Notes: a model not told the origin generated them from the sequence alone. Counted from the stretch's first letter, positions 40,685 through 52,105 are shown. The stretch: DNA of 64,000 nt from Haemophilus parainfluenzae (GCF_900638025.1 NZ_LR134481.1:62001-126000); one strand, 5' to 3'. A program made the numbers and translations.

Positions 40685-41659
40685 ATGCCACAAATTACCT
40701 TAACGGCTGAAATTCAGCCCGAACAAATGGGACAACGTTTAGACCAAACCCTCGCAGAGTTGTTCCCTGAATATTCTCGTTCACGTTTAAAAACCTGGAT
40801 TGAAGCAAAACAGGTAAAAATGAACGATGAAATTGCCGATATTCCTCGTACTAAAGTTTATGGCGGAGAGCAAATTGAAATTTCAGTAGAAGTAGAAGAT
40901 GAAAACCGTTTTGAACCACAAAATATTCCGCTCAATATTGTTTATGAAGATGACGATATTATCGTGATTAATAAACCTAAAGATCTTGTGGTTCACCCAG
41001 GTGCTGGAAATCCAAATGGCACGGTACTTAACGCGCTACTCTATCACTATCCACCTATTGCCGAAGTACCGCGTGCAGGGATTGTGCATCGTTTAGATAA
41101 AGACACAACGGGTCTCATGGTTGTTGCCAAAACCATTCCTGCACAAACCAAACTCGTACGTGACTTACAAAAACGTAAGATCACTCGTGAATACGAGGCT
41201 GTTGCAAGTGGCATTATGACCAAAGGTGGAACCGTAGACCAACCCATGGCTCGCCATGCGACAAAACGTACACTGATGGCTGTTCACCCAATGGGAAAAC
41301 CTGCTGTGACGCACTATCGCATCATGGAAAATTTCCGTAATTACACCCGCTTACGCTTACGTTTAGAAACGGGTCGTACTCACCAAATTCGTGTGCACAT
41401 GGCGCATATCGCACATCCATTATTAGGTGATCAAACTTACGGAGGCCGTCCTCGCCCACCTAAAAATGCAAGCGAAGCCTTCACTGAGGTGCTACGCAAT
41501 TTTAAACGCCAAGCCCTACATGCGGTTATGTTGCGTTTAGCTCATCCTATCACAGGTGAAATGATGGAATGGTATGCCCCATTGCCAGATGACTTTGTCA
41601 AATTACTGCATGCCTTAAAAGCGGATTACCTCGAACACAAAGACGAATTGGATTATTAA
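40685..41659 (+). CDS. rluD: 23S rRNA pseudouridine(1911/1915/1917) synthase
   Basis: The 324-residue enzyme has an N-terminal S4 RNA-binding domain (QRLDQTLAELFPEYSRSRLKTWIEAKQV) and the catalytic motif GIVHRLDKDTTGLMVVAKT with its Asp. ATG 40685 gives MPQITL; a TTG two codons earlier is possible. Its product pseudouridine 1915 is the target of RlmH, also in this window. Confidence 0.96.
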   Translation: MPQITLTAEIQPEQMGQRLDQTLAELFPEYSRSRLKTWIEAKQVKMNDEIADIPRTKVYGGEQIEISVEVEDENRFEPQNIPLNIVYEDDDIIVINKPKDLVVHPGAGNPNGTVLNALLYHYPPIAEVPRAGIVHRLDKDTTGLMVVAKTIPAQTKLVRDLQKRKITREYEAVASGIMTKGGTVDQPMARHATKRTLMAVHPMGKPAVTHYRIMENFRNYTRLRLRLETGRTHQIRVHMAHIAHPLLGDQTYGGRPRPPKNASEAFTEVLRNFKRQALHAVMLRLAHPITGEMMEWYAPLPDDFVKLLHALKADYLEHKDELDY

Positions 41660-41660
41660 G

Positions 41661-42398
41661 ATGAAAACCATTGTTCCAAACTGGAATGTTCCACCACATA
41701 TCCAAGCTTTTACAACCACAAGAGAAGGTGGCGTAAGCCTGCCGCCTTTCGATAGTTTCAATTTGGGTGATCATGTCGAAGATGATAAAAGTGCAGTCAA
41801 AACTAACCGCACTTTACTGGTCGAAAAATTTAATCTGCCACATTTCCCGTTGTTTTTAACTCAAACGCACAGCACTCGTGTAATCACGGTGCCTTATGAA
41901 GGTAATAATTTAGAGGCTGATGCGGTTTATACCAATCAACCGAACCAAGTATGCTTGGTGATGACAGCTGATTGCTTACCGGTTTTATTCACCAATAAGC
42001 AAGGGACTGAAGTGGCTGCGGCACATGCGGGCTGGCGTGGACTCTGTGATGGTGCATTAGAAGAAACGGTGAAATGTTTCCAATCTGCCCCCGAAGAGAT
42101 TATTGCGTGGTTTGGGCCTGCTATCGGCCCTAATGCATTCCAAGTGGGCAAAGAAGTGATTGAGCAATTTATGGCTTTTGACCCGATTTCAGAAACAGCT
42201 TTTCGACCCGATCCGAATGAAGTAGGAAAATACCTCGGCAATCTTTATCAAATCGCCACACAACGCCTCAATAAATTAGGTATTACCCAAATTTACGGTG
42301 GGGAGCATTGCACATTCACTGAAAAAGAGAGCTTCTTTTCCTATCGTCGAGATGGCAAAACAGGAAGAATGGCGAGTCTGATTTGGATAAAAAAATAA
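41661..42398 (+). CDS. pgeF: PgeF/LACC1-family purine nucleoside phosphorylase-like protein (YfiH)
   Basis: The 245-residue protein has the family's zinc-site HSTRV, TADCLPVLF and AAAHAGWRGLCDGALEE, and the C-terminal GGEHCTFTEKESFFSYRRDGKTGRMASLIWI. Family members have been described as polyphenol oxidase, purine nucleoside phosphorylase and, in E. coli, a peptidoglycan-editing factor. It follows rluD by one base, the usual pairing. The catalytic role in this organism is inference. Confidence 0.93.
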   Translation: MKTIVPNWNVPPHIQAFTTTREGGVSLPPFDSFNLGDHVEDDKSAVKTNRTLLVEKFNLPHFPLFLTQTHSTRVITVPYEGNNLEADAVYTNQPNQVCLVMTADCLPVLFTNKQGTEVAAAHAGWRGLCDGALEETVKCFQSAPEEIIAWFGPAIGPNAFQVGKEVIEQFMAFDPISETAFRPDPNEVGKYLGNLYQIATQRLNKLGITQIYGGEHCTFTEKESFFSYRRDGKTGRMASLIWIKK

Positions 42399-42413
42399 AC
42401 TCATAAATACAAC

Positions 42414-42442
42414 AAACCGCACATTAAAGTGCGGTTTATTTT
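42414..42442. terminator. Uptake-signal pair terminator between pgeF and ruvX
   Basis: AAACCGCAC and GTGCGGTTT form a 9-bp stem with a 6-base loop, followed by ATTTTT. It lies between convergent genes. Confidence 0.75.
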
Positions 42443-42446
42443 TGAC

Positions 42447-42866
42447 TTATTCTGAATAGTTTTCAAACCAACTTTCTAAAATCAAGCAAGCAGAAATTCC
42501 ATCGACTTTACCTTTATTAAGGGCGCGATAACCGCCACGTTGGAAAATTTCATCTCGCGCAGAAACCGTCGTTAAGCGCTCATCTTGCAGTTCTACTTTG
42601 ATACCGAAACGACTATTTAAGCGGTTGGCAAATTTTTTCGCACGAAGTGTTAAATCTTGCTCGGTACCATCCATATTTAAAGGCAATCCCACCACAATGA
42701 CATCGGGTTTCCAGTCTTTTAAGCATTTTTCAATAGCATCCCAATTGGGTATGCCATCTTGCGCTTTAAATGCTGGTAATGCTTGCGCTGTACCCGTGAT
42801 ACTTTGCCCGACTGCACAACCGATGCTTTTTGTACCGAAATCAAATGCAATTGCTGTGATGCCCAT
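42447..42866 (-). CDS. ruvX: Holliday junction resolvase-like protein RuvX (YqgF)
   Basis: The 139-residue RNase H-fold protein has [15 protein letters not shown] at the start, [13 protein letters not shown] and DERLTTVSA in the middle, and a C-terminal [13 protein letters not shown], with the acid residues typical of the family. E. coli YqgF is tied to 16S rRNA 5'-end maturation. It overlaps yqgE by one base and is the last gene of rsmE-yqgE-ruvX. Confidence 0.94.
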   Translation of the reverse strand: MGITAIAFDFGTKSIGCAVGQSITGTAQALPAFKAQDGIPNWDAIEKCLKDWKPDVIVVGLPLNMDGTEQDLTLRAKKFANRLNSRFGIKVELQDERLTTVSARDEIFQRGGYRALNKGKVDGISACLILESWFENYSE

Positions 42867-43426
42867 TAACTGTGCCCCACTTGTGAAAAAACAAAATTAT
42901 GAGGATTAATCCCTAATAATTGATTCGCGGCAGGATAACGATCTTCATAAATGGTTTCAAATAAAATAGTATCTGACGCAGGTGCCACTAACCACGCATT
43001 ATCTGCAATCTCTTGTTCTAACTGTCCTGCTGTCCAACTTGCACAACCGAGCGCAACAAGATATTTTTCGGGCGCATCCTCTGAACCAAAGGTTTCCACA
43101 ATATCTGCCGAAGTGGTCAGAAACATCTCATCGGTAATTTTATAACTATGCTCAAATTCTTTCGCGGTTTTCTTATGCAGAATAAAACCACGCTCAGAAT
43201 GTACTGGGCCACCCGCAAGTACAAGTTCATTGCTAAAAGTGCGGTCATTTTTCATCATAAAATTCATTTTTGAATACAACTCAGCAATGCTTAAATCAGT
43301 GGGTTGATTAATTACTAACCCCATCGAACCTTGCTCATTATGCTCACACATATACACCACGGTATTTTGGAAATAATCGTCCAACTGTGGCATCGCAATT
43401 AAAAATTGCCCTTGTAAATCCATCAT
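42866..43426 (-). CDS. YqgE/AlgH family protein
   Basis: The 186-residue protein starts [42 protein letters not shown], the YqgE/AlgH signature. The start overlaps the rsmE stop (TAATG). Biochemical function is unknown; it is nearly always next to ruvX. A start one codon later is equally possible. Confidence 0.93.
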   Translation of the reverse strand: MMDLQGQFLIAMPQLDDYFQNTVVYMCEHNEQGSMGLVINQPTDLSIAELYSKMNFMMKNDRTFSNELVLAGGPVHSERGFILHKKTAKEFEHSYKITDEMFLTTSADIVETFGSEDAPEKYLVALGCASWTAGQLEQEIADNAWLVAPASDTILFETIYEDRYPAANQLLGINPHNFVFSQVGHS

Positions 43427-44160
43427 TATCCCAAATCTCCAAAACAAATTTGCAACGCACTAATCGCCGCTAAAGAGGCTGTTTCTGTACGTAACACACG
43501 CTTTCCTAATAAAATTTCAGTAAATCCTTGTTGTTCAGTTTGAGCGATTTCTTGAGGTGATAAACCGCCTTCTGAACCAATAAGCAAACGAACACCTTCT
43601 TTTGGAATAGAAGGCAAGGTTTTAATTGAATATTGGGCTCTTGGATGTAAATTCAATTTCAGCGCACCATCGTTTTCAGCACACCAATCTTGTAATTTCA
43701 TTAACGGACGAATTTCTGGCACAACGTTACGGCCACATTGTTCACAAGCCGCAATAGCAATTTTTTGCCATTGTTGGATTTTCTTATCCATACGTTCACC
43801 ATCCAACTTCACCCCACAGCGTTCTGACCATAATGGTGTAATCACATTCACGCCCAACTCTACTGATTTTTGAATGGTAAATTCCATTCGATCGCCGCGT
43901 GAAATAACCTGCCCTAAATGAATCGATAAATTCGACTCCTTATCACTTAATTCACAACCAAGAATTTCCACTTTAACGGCTTTTTTGCTCGCTTCAATAA
44001 TTTTTGCTGGATAAATATGATTACTACCATCAAATAATTCTATTTGCTCACCTTCAGTCATGCGAAGTACTCGCCCTACATGATTAGCCGCATCCTCTGA
44101 AAGTTGGCAAGTAGATTGATTTTTAAGGAATTCTGGATGATAAATTCTTGGAATACGCAT
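43426..44160 (-). CDS. rsmE: 16S rRNA (uracil1498-N3)-methyltransferase
   Basis: The 244-residue SPOUT enzyme methylates U1498 of 16S rRNA. Family motifs [53 protein letters not shown] and [14 protein letters not shown] ... [11 protein letters not shown] are clear. It leads the three-gene minus-strand operon. Confidence 0.96.
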   Translation of the reverse strand: MRIPRIYHPEFLKNQSTCQLSEDAANHVGRVLRMTEGEQIELFDGSNHIYPAKIIEASKKAVKVEILGCELSDKESNLSIHLGQVISRGDRMEFTIQKSVELGVNVITPLWSERCGVKLDGERMDKKIQQWQKIAIAACEQCGRNVVPEIRPLMKLQDWCAENDGALKLNLHPRAQYSIKTLPSIPKEGVRLLIGSEGGLSPQEIAQTEQQGFTEILLGKRVLRTETASLAAISALQICFGDLG

Positions 44161-44184
44161 AATATTGAGTCTTTGATATAAGGA

Positions 44185-44214
44185 AAAAGTGCGGTCATTG
44201 TCAACCGCACTTTT
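44185..44214 (-). terminator. Uptake-signal pair terminator after fadR
   Basis: AAAAGTGCGGT and ACCGCACTTTT form an 11-bp stem with an 8-base loop; on the minus strand a T-run follows. Confidence 0.75.
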
Positions 44215-44218
44215 AATA

Positions 44219-44947
44219 TTATTCTGTTGTTAAATCTTTCGGCAAACTTTCTAAAATGGATCGCCAGTAGGCGGAAGTCACTTGCTTGTGTTTACGAATA
44301 CATTCCACCACTAAATCGGATTGACCTTTTTCACAAATATCACGCAACTCGACATAAAAATCATGTGTCACTTGGCGATGTTTTTCGTCACTAAAGAATA
44401 GCAAACCAATTTTATGATAAACCCCACGTAAGCTATTGAAAATCAAACGATAGAAAGGTTTATTCGCCATTACTGTAAACTGACGAAATAAGGCATAGTC
44501 AAATTCCATGTAGCTTTCAGCAGTATTTTCTAAAACATCCATTCCTTTGAACAAAGCTGCTGAGGCTTTAGGCGAATTTTTTACTGCCTCATAAATATAA
44601 AATTCCGACATGCGACTACGCAATGACAGCATATTTTCAATGATTAACGGTGCGCTTTGGCGATCTAAGGTAATTAAGGTTTCAATGATGCTTGGACCCG
44701 CTGTATCCCAAATATCATTGACTTTCGTAGGCTTGCCGTGTTGAATGGTAAGCCAGCCATCACGAGCCAAACGCTGCAATACTTCGCGTAATGTCGTGCG
44801 TGTTACACCAATTTTATCAGCTAAATCACGCTCAGAAGGAAGATTGGTGCCTGCAGGAAATACATCATCCCAAATACTTTTTACTATGTATTCTTCAGCT
44901 AAAGCAGCAGGACTTTGAGCACGTAAAAGAGAGCTATCTGTTTGCAT
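44219..44947 (-). CDS. fadR: Fatty acid metabolism regulator FadR
   Basis: The 242-residue GntR-family protein has a winged helix ([31 protein letters not shown]) and an acyl-CoA binding C-terminal helical domain. FadR represses beta-oxidation and activates unsaturated fatty acid synthesis. I chose ATG 44947 ([11 protein letters not shown]); a longer frame begins at TTG 44974. It is divergent from nhaB, as in E. coli. Confidence 0.94.
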   Translation of the reverse strand: MQTDSSLLRAQSPAALAEEYIVKSIWDDVFPAGTNLPSERDLADKIGVTRTTLREVLQRLARDGWLTIQHGKPTKVNDIWDTAGPSIIETLITLDRQSAPLIIENMLSLRSRMSEFYIYEAVKNSPKASAALFKGMDVLENTAESYMEFDYALFRQFTVMANKPFYRLIFNSLRGVYHKIGLLFFSDEKHRQVTHDFYVELRDICEKGQSDLVVECIRKHKQVTSAYWRSILESLPKDLTTE

Positions 44948-45070
44948 AAATATTAAAAAGTTTAAAAAGATCAAAAAAAATGTGATTTATTCAATAAATC
45001 TTTCACTGAACTATTATCCTTTAAAGCCGTATATATTACAATGTAAAGACTATAAAAAATGGAGTTAGCT

Positions 45071-46609
45071 ATGACTTATACACAAGCATTTATGAAAAAT
45101 TTTCTGGGTTCTAGTCCAGATTGGTATAAATTAACGATTATTTCTTTCCTAATCATTAACCCTATTTTGTTCTTTTGGATTAGTCCGTTTATCGCTGGTT
45201 GGGTTCTAGTTGCTGAATTTATTTTTACACTTGCTATGGCATTAAAATGCTACCCTCTTCAACCTGGTGGTTTGTTAGCTATTGAAGCAATTGCTATCGG
45301 TATGACAAATGTAGAACACGTTAAAGCAGAAATTATGGCTAACTTTGAAGTGATCTTACTTTTAATCTTTATGGTGGCCGGTATTTATTTTATGAAGCAG
45401 CTTTTACTTTATGTGTTCACCAAATTATTAGTTCGTATCCGTTCTAAAATTGTACTTTCTGTCGCCTTCTGCTTTAGTGCGGCATTTCTTTCAGCTTTCT
45501 TAGATGCCCTAACTGTTGTCGCTGTAATCATCAGTGTCGCCATGGGTTTCTATGGGGTTTATCACAAAGTTGCATCAGGCAAAACACTGCAAGATGCAGT
45601 TGATATTTCCGATGATAATAAAATCAAAAATCATGAAACCTTAGAAAAATTTCGTGCTTTCTTACGTAGTTTAATGATGCATGCGGGCGTGGGAACTGCG
45701 CTCGGTGGTGTCATGACCATGGTAGGTGAACCTCAAAACCTAATCATTGCAGAACAAGCAAAATGGAATTTTATTGAGTTCTTCTTCCGTATGGCGCCAG
45801 TGACTATCCCTGTATTTATCTGTGGACTACTCACATGTATTTTGATTGAAAAATTTAAAGTATTCGGCTATGGCGAAAAATTACCAGAAGAAGTATGGAA
45901 AATCTTGGCCGATTTAGATCGTGAAAATACACAAAAAATGTCTAAACAAGATAAAATTCGCCTTTCTGTTCAAGCTCTTATTGCGATTTGGTTAATTTTA
46001 GGCTTAGCCTTTCACTTAGCGGCTGTAGGTTTAATCGGTTTAAGTGTAATTATTCTTGCAACGACTTTTACTGGTGTAACCGATGAACATGCTATTGGTA
46101 AATCATTCCAAGAAAGCTTACCTTTCACTGCATTATTAGTCGTATTCTTCTCTATTGTTGCCGTGATTATCGATCAAAAACTCTTCGCTCCAATTATTCA
46201 CTTTGTATTAAGTGCAGAAGAGAAGACACAGTTAGCCTTGTTTTATGGTTTCAATGGATTACTTTCTGCGATTTCTGATAACGTATTCGTTGCAACGGTT
46301 TACATCAATGAAGCGAAAAATGCGCTTACAGCTGGATCAATTGCACCACACCAATTTGAATTACTTGCGGTCGCAATCAATACAGGTACAAACTTACCTT
46401 CTGTAGCAACGCCAAACGGTCAAGCCGCATTCTTGTTCTTACTAACATCGTCTCTTGCGCCATTAATTAAACTTTCTTATGGCAGAATGGTCTATATGGC
46501 ATTACCTTATACTATCATATTAACAATCGTGGGATTCCTTGCTATCGAATTTATCTTACCAGACATGACAATTTGGCTTGCGAACCTTGGCTTAATTCTT
46601 CCTATTTAG
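45071..46609 (+). CDS. nhaB: Na+/H+ antiporter NhaB
   Basis: The 512-residue protein has about 12 membrane segments and family motifs [36 protein letters not shown] and [20 protein letters not shown]. It exports sodium in exchange for protons. I chose ATG 45071 behind GGAGTTAGCT; an ATG four codons earlier overlaps that site. The length is within a residue of E. coli NhaB. Confidence 0.96.
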   Translation: MTYTQAFMKNFLGSSPDWYKLTIISFLIINPILFFWISPFIAGWVLVAEFIFTLAMALKCYPLQPGGLLAIEAIAIGMTNVEHVKAEIMANFEVILLLIFMVAGIYFMKQLLLYVFTKLLVRIRSKIVLSVAFCFSAAFLSAFLDALTVVAVIISVAMGFYGVYHKVASGKTLQDAVDISDDNKIKNHETLEKFRAFLRSLMMHAGVGTALGGVMTMVGEPQNLIIAEQAKWNFIEFFFRMAPVTIPVFICGLLTCILIEKFKVFGYGEKLPEEVWKILADLDRENTQKMSKQDKIRLSVQALIAIWLILGLAFHLAAVGLIGLSVIILATTFTGVTDEHAIGKSFQESLPFTALLVVFFSIVAVIIDQKLFAPIIHFVLSAEEKTQLALFYGFNGLLSAISDNVFVATVYINEAKNALTAGSIAPHQFELLAVAINTGTNLPSVATPNGQAAFLFLLTSSLAPLIKLSYGRMVYMALPYTIILTIVGFLAIEFILPDMTIWLANLGLILPI

Positions 46610-46628
46610 TGAAGCATAAGGAGAAAGA

Positions 46629-47162
46629 ATGCTCGACTTTTTTAAGCAATTATCCCTTAAACGTTCAGCGTGGATCTTTTTGGCATTTACCGCATTTGCC
46701 TTAGAATCGACCGCACTTTATTTTCAATACGGCATGGGGTTACAACCCTGCGTACTTTGTGTTTATGAACGTTTAGCTGTTGTGGGTTTATTCGTCGCTG
46801 GTCTTATCGGCGCCTTAGCCCCAAGTTCGCTTATTATCCGCATTCTTGCTCTTATTGTGGGTTTATTTAGTGCAATTAAAGGATTAATGATATCTATCCG
46901 TCACCTTGATTTACAAATGAACCCTGCACCGTGGAAACAATGTGAATTTATACCTAACTTTCCGGAAACTTTACCATTCCATAAATGGCTACCCGCAGTC
47001 TTCAATCCGACAGGTAGCTGTAACGAAAGTCAATGGTCACTCTTCGGTATTACTATGGTGCAATGGCTCGTGTTTATTTTTGCTGTTTATATCCTTGTGT
47101 TGGGGTTAATCACTATTTCACAAGTGAAGAAAAGCAGAAAAAGACGCCTCATTTTTAAATAA
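46629..47162 (+). CDS. dsbB: Disulfide bond formation protein DsbB
   Basis: The 177-residue inner-membrane protein reoxidises DsbA and passes electrons to quinones. Four membrane segments and two redox pairs are visible: CVLC (Cys41/Cys44) in the first periplasmic loop and the cysteines in QCEFIPN and TGSCNES in the second. It is 19 bases after nhaB and ends at a strong terminator. dsbD lies elsewhere in the window. Confidence 0.96.
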   Translation: MLDFFKQLSLKRSAWIFLAFTAFALESTALYFQYGMGLQPCVLCVYERLAVVGLFVAGLIGALAPSSLIIRILALIVGLFSAIKGLMISIRHLDLQMNPAPWKQCEFIPNFPETLPFHKWLPAVFNPTGSCNESQWSLFGITMVQWLVFIFAVYILVLGLITISQVKKSRKRRLIFK

Positions 47163-47172
47163 ATTATGTACT

Positions 47173-47206
47173 AAAAAGCCTAGAGAATATCTCTAGGCTT
47201 TTTTAT
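47173..47206. terminator. Terminator after dsbB
   Basis: AAAAAGCCTAGAGA and TCTCTAGGCTTTTT form a 14-bp stem with a 3-base loop and a T-run. Confidence 0.9.
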
Positions 47207-47238
47207 TTTCATTGATAAAAGTTATTCTAAATTTAAAA

Positions 47239-47514
47239 CTACTCAAGAAAGAAATACCAATAAGGTATTAAGATGAACCAAATAAAGCCACTAAGAATAA
47301 CAACAAATTTAAAACTGAAGTGTTTGGTTTTATGGCGAAAGCGTTTCATCCCGCAATAAACACCAATAAAACCACCGAGAAGACTTAATAGGAAGAAGGT
47401 ATTTTCAGAAATTCGCCAGCCGTGACGAACCGCGCGGACTTTATCTTTCCACATTAAAAAATAAGCGGCGATATTTACCGCCGCTAACATCACAAATAAA
47501 AGCTGAATCAGCAT
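47239..47514 (-). CDS. DUF1294 family small membrane protein
   Basis: The 91-residue protein has about three membrane helices and the DUF1294 pattern DKVRAVRHGWRISENTFFLLSLLGGFIGVYCGMKRFRHKTKH. The ATG overlaps the glyA stop by one base (TAATG), so it is coupled to glyA. The longest frame extends upstream inside glyA and is not used. Function unknown. Confidence 0.85.
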   Translation of the reverse strand: MLIQLLFVMLAAVNIAAYFLMWKDKVRAVRHGWRISENTFFLLSLLGGFIGVYCGMKRFRHKTKHFSFKFVVILSGFIWFILIPYWYFFLE

Positions 47515-48776
47515 TATGCGTAAACAGGAAGACGTTTGCAGATTGCCAATACTTTTTCTTTGGTTGTTGCAATCACTTGTTCTTCGTTTTCTTTGCCTAA
47601 TGCATCTAATACATCGCACATCCAACCGGCTAATTCACGCACATCATTTTCATTGAAACCACGGCGAGTCACAGATGGTGTACCTACACGGATACCTGAA
47701 GTAACAAATGGTTTTTGAGGATCGTTTGGTACAGCATTTTTATTCACAGTAATATTTGCTTTACCTAGCGCTGCATCTGCTGCTTTACCTGTTAAGCCTT
47801 GTTTGATGAAACTGACTAAGAATAAATGGTTTTCTGTGCCATTTGAAACCACATCATAACCACGTTGTTTAAACACTTCTACCATTGCTTTCGCATTTTT
47901 AATCACGTTTGCTTGGTATTCTTTATACGCTGGCTCTAATGCTTCTTTGAAACATACTGCTTTCGCCGCAATAATGTGCACTAATGGACCACCTTGGTTT
48001 GCAGGGAAAACAGAAGATTGTAAGCGTTTATAAAGCTCTTCATCACCACAAGAAGAAAGGATTAAACCACCACGTGGACCACCTAAAGTTTTATGAGTGG
48101 TGGTTGTTACAACGTGTGCGTATGGTAATGGATTTGGATATAAACCTGCTGCGATTAAGCCCGCAACGTGAGCCATATCAACGAATAAATACGCGCCCAC
48201 TTCATCAGCGATTTCACGCATTTTTTTCCAATCTACCACTTGAGAATAAGCAGAGAAACCTGCCACGATCATTTTTGGTTTATGTTCTAATGCTTTTTGA
48301 CGGACATCTTCATAATCGATTAAACCATCTGCAGTGATACCATACAGTACAGAATTATAGATTTTACCGGAGAAGCTCACTTTCGCCCCATGAGTTAAGT
48401 GACCGCCGTGTGCTAAATCCATCCCTAAAATAGTATCGCCTGCATTGATTAATGCACCATATACTGCCGCATTCGCTTGTGAACCTGAGTGTGGTTGTAC
48501 GTTCACATAATCCGCACCAAATAACTCTTTCGCGCGATCAATCGCCAACTGCTCCACAATGTCTGCGTACTCACAACCGCCGTAGTAACGTTTACCTGGA
48601 TAGCCTTCTGCATATTTGTTAGTAAACTGAGAACCTTGAGCTTCCATTACGCGTGGGCTTGCATAGTTTTCAGATGCAATAAGCTCAATATGCTCTTCTT
48701 GACGACGATTTTCGTCCTGAATGGCTTGCCATAGAACCGGATCGTAATCAGCGATGTTCATACTTTTTTTAAACAT
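47514..48776 (-). CDS. glyA: Serine hydroxymethyltransferase
   Basis: The 420-residue PLP enzyme makes glycine and 5,10-methylene-THF from serine. The PLP lysine lies in [14 protein letters not shown], and [16 protein letters not shown] and KRYYGGCEY are diagnostic. The [12 protein letters not shown] start matches the family length. It is not in the purine operon but serves the same one-carbon supply as purH and purD nearby. Confidence 0.97.
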   Translation of the reverse strand: MFKKSMNIADYDPVLWQAIQDENRRQEEHIELIASENYASPRVMEAQGSQFTNKYAEGYPGKRYYGGCEYADIVEQLAIDRAKELFGADYVNVQPHSGSQANAAVYGALINAGDTILGMDLAHGGHLTHGAKVSFSGKIYNSVLYGITADGLIDYEDVRQKALEHKPKMIVAGFSAYSQVVDWKKMREIADEVGAYLFVDMAHVAGLIAAGLYPNPLPYAHVVTTTTHKTLGGPRGGLILSSCGDEELYKRLQSSVFPANQGGPLVHIIAAKAVCFKEALEPAYKEYQANVIKNAKAMVEVFKQRGYDVVSNGTENHLFLVSFIKQGLTGKAADAALGKANITVNKNAVPNDPQKPFVTSGIRVGTPSVTRRGFNENDVRELAGWMCDVLDALGKENEEQVIATTKEKVLAICKRLPVYA

Positions 48777-48901
48777 TGTGTTTTCCTCGTTGTTTGCATT
48801 ATTTATGTATAGTTTACCTGTTTATGGATAAAAACTTAATTAAAATTTCATTCCTAAATTTTCATCACTTAAATGAAATTAATTCATCATAATAATATGA
48901 A

Positions 48902-50191
48902 TTATTTTTGGAACTCTCGTTCCACAGCTCTGTAACCAATGTCTCGACGATAAAAACGTCCAGACCATTGAATTTGCTCAGCGAGTTTTAAGGCTTTTTG
49001 TTGTGCTTCAAATACGCTTTCACCTAACGCAGTAACACAAAGCACGCGACCGCCGTTCGTGACTAATTTGCCTTCTTGTTCTGCAACGCCCGCTAAGAAA
49101 ACTTTCTCATTTTCGACCGCTCTTTGTGGCAAACCGGTGATTTCATCGCCCTTGCGATAATCGCCTGGATAGCCTTCAGCCGCCAAAACAATCCCTAAGG
49201 AAGATTTTGGATTCCATTGGGATTTCACTTCATCCAACTTGCCATCACAAGCCTTAAGACAAAGCTCCACCAAATCCGACTCCAAACGCAACATGATCGG
49301 TTGAGTTTCCGGATCACCGAAACGACAGTTAAATTCGATCACTTTCGGCTGACCATTTGGCATGATCATCAAACCAGCATACAAGAAACCTGTATAAACA
49401 TTGCCTTCCGCTGCCATGCCATTAACTGTTGGATAAATCACTTCACGCATAATGCGATCATGAATTTCTGGTGTCACTACTGGTGCAGGTGAATACGCGC
49501 CCATACCACCAGTATTTAAACCTGTATCATTTTCGCCCATGCGTTTATGATCTTGACTAGTTGCCATAGGTTCGACATTTTTACCATCTACCATAACAAT
49601 AAAACTGGCTTCTTCGCCATCTAGAAACTCTTCAATCACCACTCGGCTACCTGCTTCACCAAAGGCATTGCCAGAAAGCATATCACACACAGCCTCTTCC
49701 GCTTCCTGCAATGTCATTGCAACGATGACCCCTTTGCCCGCCGCCAAACCATCTGCTTTTACGACAATTGGTGCACCTTTTTCTCGCAAGTATGCCAATG
49801 CAGGTTCTACTTCAGTGAAGTTTTGATATTCTGCCGTTGGGATTTTGTGACGAGCGAGGAAATCTTTAGTGAATGCCTTTGAACCTTCCAATTGTGCTGC
49901 TGCTTTAGTTGGACCAAAAATCTTCAATCCAGCCTCACGAAATGCATCCACCACACCAATCACTAGCGGTGCTTCAGGACCAACAATGGTTAATCCAATT
50001 TGATTATCTTGAGCAAATTTTACTAATGCGGGAACATCAGTCGCAGAAATGTTTACGTTTTTTACTTTGTGCTCCAATGCGGTACCCGCATTGCCCGGTG
50101 CGACAAAAACGTTATCTGCTAGTGGAGATTGTGCTGCTTTCCAAGCCAAGGCGTGTTCACGACCGCCATTTCCGATGATAAGGATATTCAT
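48902..50191 (-). CDS. purD: Phosphoribosylamine-glycine ligase (GAR synthetase)
   Basis: The 429-residue ATP-grasp enzyme carries out step 2 of purine synthesis. Features include MNILIIGNGGREHALAWKA at the start, KADGLAAGKGVIVA, and the catalytic FNCRFGDPETQ. It follows purH across a 183-base gap holding a large inverted repeat. Confidence 0.97.
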   Translation of the reverse strand: MNILIIGNGGREHALAWKAAQSPLADNVFVAPGNAGTALEHKVKNVNISATDVPALVKFAQDNQIGLTIVGPEAPLVIGVVDAFREAGLKIFGPTKAAAQLEGSKAFTKDFLARHKIPTAEYQNFTEVEPALAYLREKGAPIVVKADGLAAGKGVIVAMTLQEAEEAVCDMLSGNAFGEAGSRVVIEEFLDGEEASFIVMVDGKNVEPMATSQDHKRMGENDTGLNTGGMGAYSPAPVVTPEIHDRIMREVIYPTVNGMAAEGNVYTGFLYAGLMIMPNGQPKVIEFNCRFGDPETQPIMLRLESDLVELCLKACDGKLDEVKSQWNPKSSLGIVLAAEGYPGDYRKGDEITGLPQRAVENEKVFLAGVAEQEGKLVTNGGRVLCVTALGESVFEAQQKALKLAEQIQWSGRFYRRDIGYRAVEREFQK

Positions 50192-50248
50192 GTTGTAGTC
50201 CTTGCGTATGCCTAATTTAAAAAAGTGCGGCTATTTTTTTCTGTAATT

Positions 50249-50360
50249 CCCCATCTTTTGTAAAGAGGGGGCTAGGGGGAGATTTAAACGATATTGAATT
50301 TAGTATGAGCTTGAAATCACTTCTGCCAAATCTCCCCTTCCCCTCTTTGCTAAAGAGGGG
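50249..50360. repeat. Long inverted repeat in the purH-purD gap
   Basis: The left arm (50249-50285, CCCC...AGAGGGGG...GGAGATTT) pairs with the right arm (50328-50360, AAATCTCCCC...CCCCTCTTT...AGAGGGG), separated by about 42 bases. Each arm contains its own small hairpin, perfect on the right (CCCCTCTTT/AAAGAGGGG) and imperfect on the left. The design resembles BIME/REP-like or MITE-like elements. No transposase is present. Confidence 0.75.
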
Positions 50361-50374
50361 GATAGTTAGATAAA

Positions 50375-51973
50375 TTAATGTCTAAAATGACGCATTCCAG
50401 TTAATACCATCACCATATTATGTTCATCCGCCGCATCAATGACTTCTTGATCGCGCATTGATCCACCCGGATGGATAACACATTGAATACCTACTTTCGC
50501 CGCCGCATCAATACCGTCACGGAATGGGAAAAACGCATCAGATGCCATCACACAACCGGCTACAGTTAAACCTTCATCCTGAGCCTTAATACCCGCAATC
50601 TTGGCAGAATATACGCGGCTCATTTGGCCTGCACCAATGCCGATAGTTTGATTGTCTTTGGCATAAACAATGGCATTAGATTTCACGAACTTCGCCACTT
50701 TCCAGCAGAACAATAAGTCTTTTAATTCTTGTTCAGTTGGTTGACGTTTACTCACTACTTTTAAATCATCCACACCAACCATGCCTAAATCCGCATCTTG
50801 TACTAATAAACCGCCGTTTACACGTTTGAAATCCAAACGTTCGGAACGAGAAGTCCATTCACCACATTCAAGCAAACGAACATTTTTCTTACGTTTCACG
50901 ACTTCTTGCGCTTCAGCAGAAACTTTCGGCGCAATAATTACTTCAACGAATTGGCGCTCCACAATTTCATTCGCAGTTTTTTCGTCTAATTCACGGTTGA
51001 AAGCAATAATGCCGCCAAATGCAGAAGTTGGATCGGTTTGGTAAGCGCGATTATAGGCGTCTAAAATATCTTTACCTAAAGCCACACCGCATGGATTAGC
51101 GTGTTTAACAATCACACAAGCTGGCTCATCAAATTCTTTCACACATTCAAGTGCTGCATCGGTGTCTGCAATATTATTGTAAGACAAAGCCTTACCTTGG
51201 AGTTGATTAGCCGTAGCCACGCTCGCCTCTTTCACATTTAAATCAACATAGAAAGCAGCATTTTGATGGGCGTTTTCGCCGTAACGCATGGTTTGTTTAC
51301 GCACGAAGTTAAGGTTTAAAGTCCGTGGAAATTGACCGCACTTCGCATTGGCATCTTCTTCCTCTGCCACATGATATGGTTTCACCATTTGTCCAAAATA
51401 GTTGGCAATCATGGAATCATATTGAGCGGTATGTTCAAATGCTTTAATCGCAAGGTCAAAACGAGTTTCAAGTGTTAGGCTGTTTTGATGTTTATCCATC
51501 TCTGCAAGAATTGCATTGAAATCATGATTATTCACCACGATCGCCACATCTTTATGATTTTTCGCTGCAGAACGAACCATGGTTGGGCCACCGATATCGA
51601 TATTTTCTACCGCATCAGCCAAGGTACAATTTGGTTTAGCCACAGTGGCTGCAAACGGATATAAATTCACGACAACCATATCAATGCCTTCAATGCCATG
51701 TTGCTGCATGATGGCATCATCTGTACCACGACGGCCAAGAATCCCACCATGTACTTTTGGATGCAAGGTTTTCACACGACCGTCCATCATTTCTGGAAAC
51801 CCCGTATAATCAGACACTTCAGTCACCGGCAAACCATGTTGCTCCAACAATTTTGCGGTACCGCCTGTGGAAAGTAGCTTTACACCACGCTGTACTAAAC
51901 CTTGAGCAAATTCTACGATACCGGTTTTATCAGAAACACTCAATAAAGCCTGACGAATTGGACGATCTGCCAT
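50375..51973 (-). CDS. purH: Bifunctional AICAR formyltransferase / IMP cyclohydrolase
   Basis: The 532-residue enzyme does the last two steps of IMP synthesis. The IMP cyclohydrolase half begins [20 protein letters not shown] with STGGTAKLL; the transformylase half contains [14 protein letters not shown] and the C-terminal [14 protein letters not shown] perfect PurR box lies upstream, so purine repression is expected. Confidence 0.97.
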   Translation of the reverse strand: MADRPIRQALLSVSDKTGIVEFAQGLVQRGVKLLSTGGTAKLLEQHGLPVTEVSDYTGFPEMMDGRVKTLHPKVHGGILGRRGTDDAIMQQHGIEGIDMVVVNLYPFAATVAKPNCTLADAVENIDIGGPTMVRSAAKNHKDVAIVVNNHDFNAILAEMDKHQNSLTLETRFDLAIKAFEHTAQYDSMIANYFGQMVKPYHVAEEEDANAKCGQFPRTLNLNFVRKQTMRYGENAHQNAAFYVDLNVKEASVATANQLQGKALSYNNIADTDAALECVKEFDEPACVIVKHANPCGVALGKDILDAYNRAYQTDPTSAFGGIIAFNRELDEKTANEIVERQFVEVIIAPKVSAEAQEVVKRKKNVRLLECGEWTSRSERLDFKRVNGGLLVQDADLGMVGVDDLKVVSKRQPTEQELKDLLFCWKVAKFVKSNAIVYAKDNQTIGIGAGQMSRVYSAKIAGIKAQDEGLTVAGCVMASDAFFPFRDGIDAAAKVGIQCVIHPGGSMRDQEVIDAADEHNMVMVLTGMRHFRH

Positions 51974-52015
51974 GACATTTTCCTTTAATTAAATGGTTAA
52001 AAATAAGCGGGGGGA

Positions 52016-52037
52016 ATTATAACGCAAACGTTTGCGT
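52016..52037 (-). promoter_or_regulatory. Perfect PurR operator and -10 of purH
   Basis: ACGCAAACGTTTGCGT at 52022-52037 is the full palindromic consensus (16 of 16). On the minus strand TATAAT (52016-52021) follows it directly, so bound PurR would cover the promoter spacer. Confidence 0.9.
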
Positions 52038-52105
52038 TTATATAGAAAAAATTTTCCTGGTAAGCGCACTTCAAGGTTAGACTGCTTATTTAGGAGATTT
52101 AGAAA

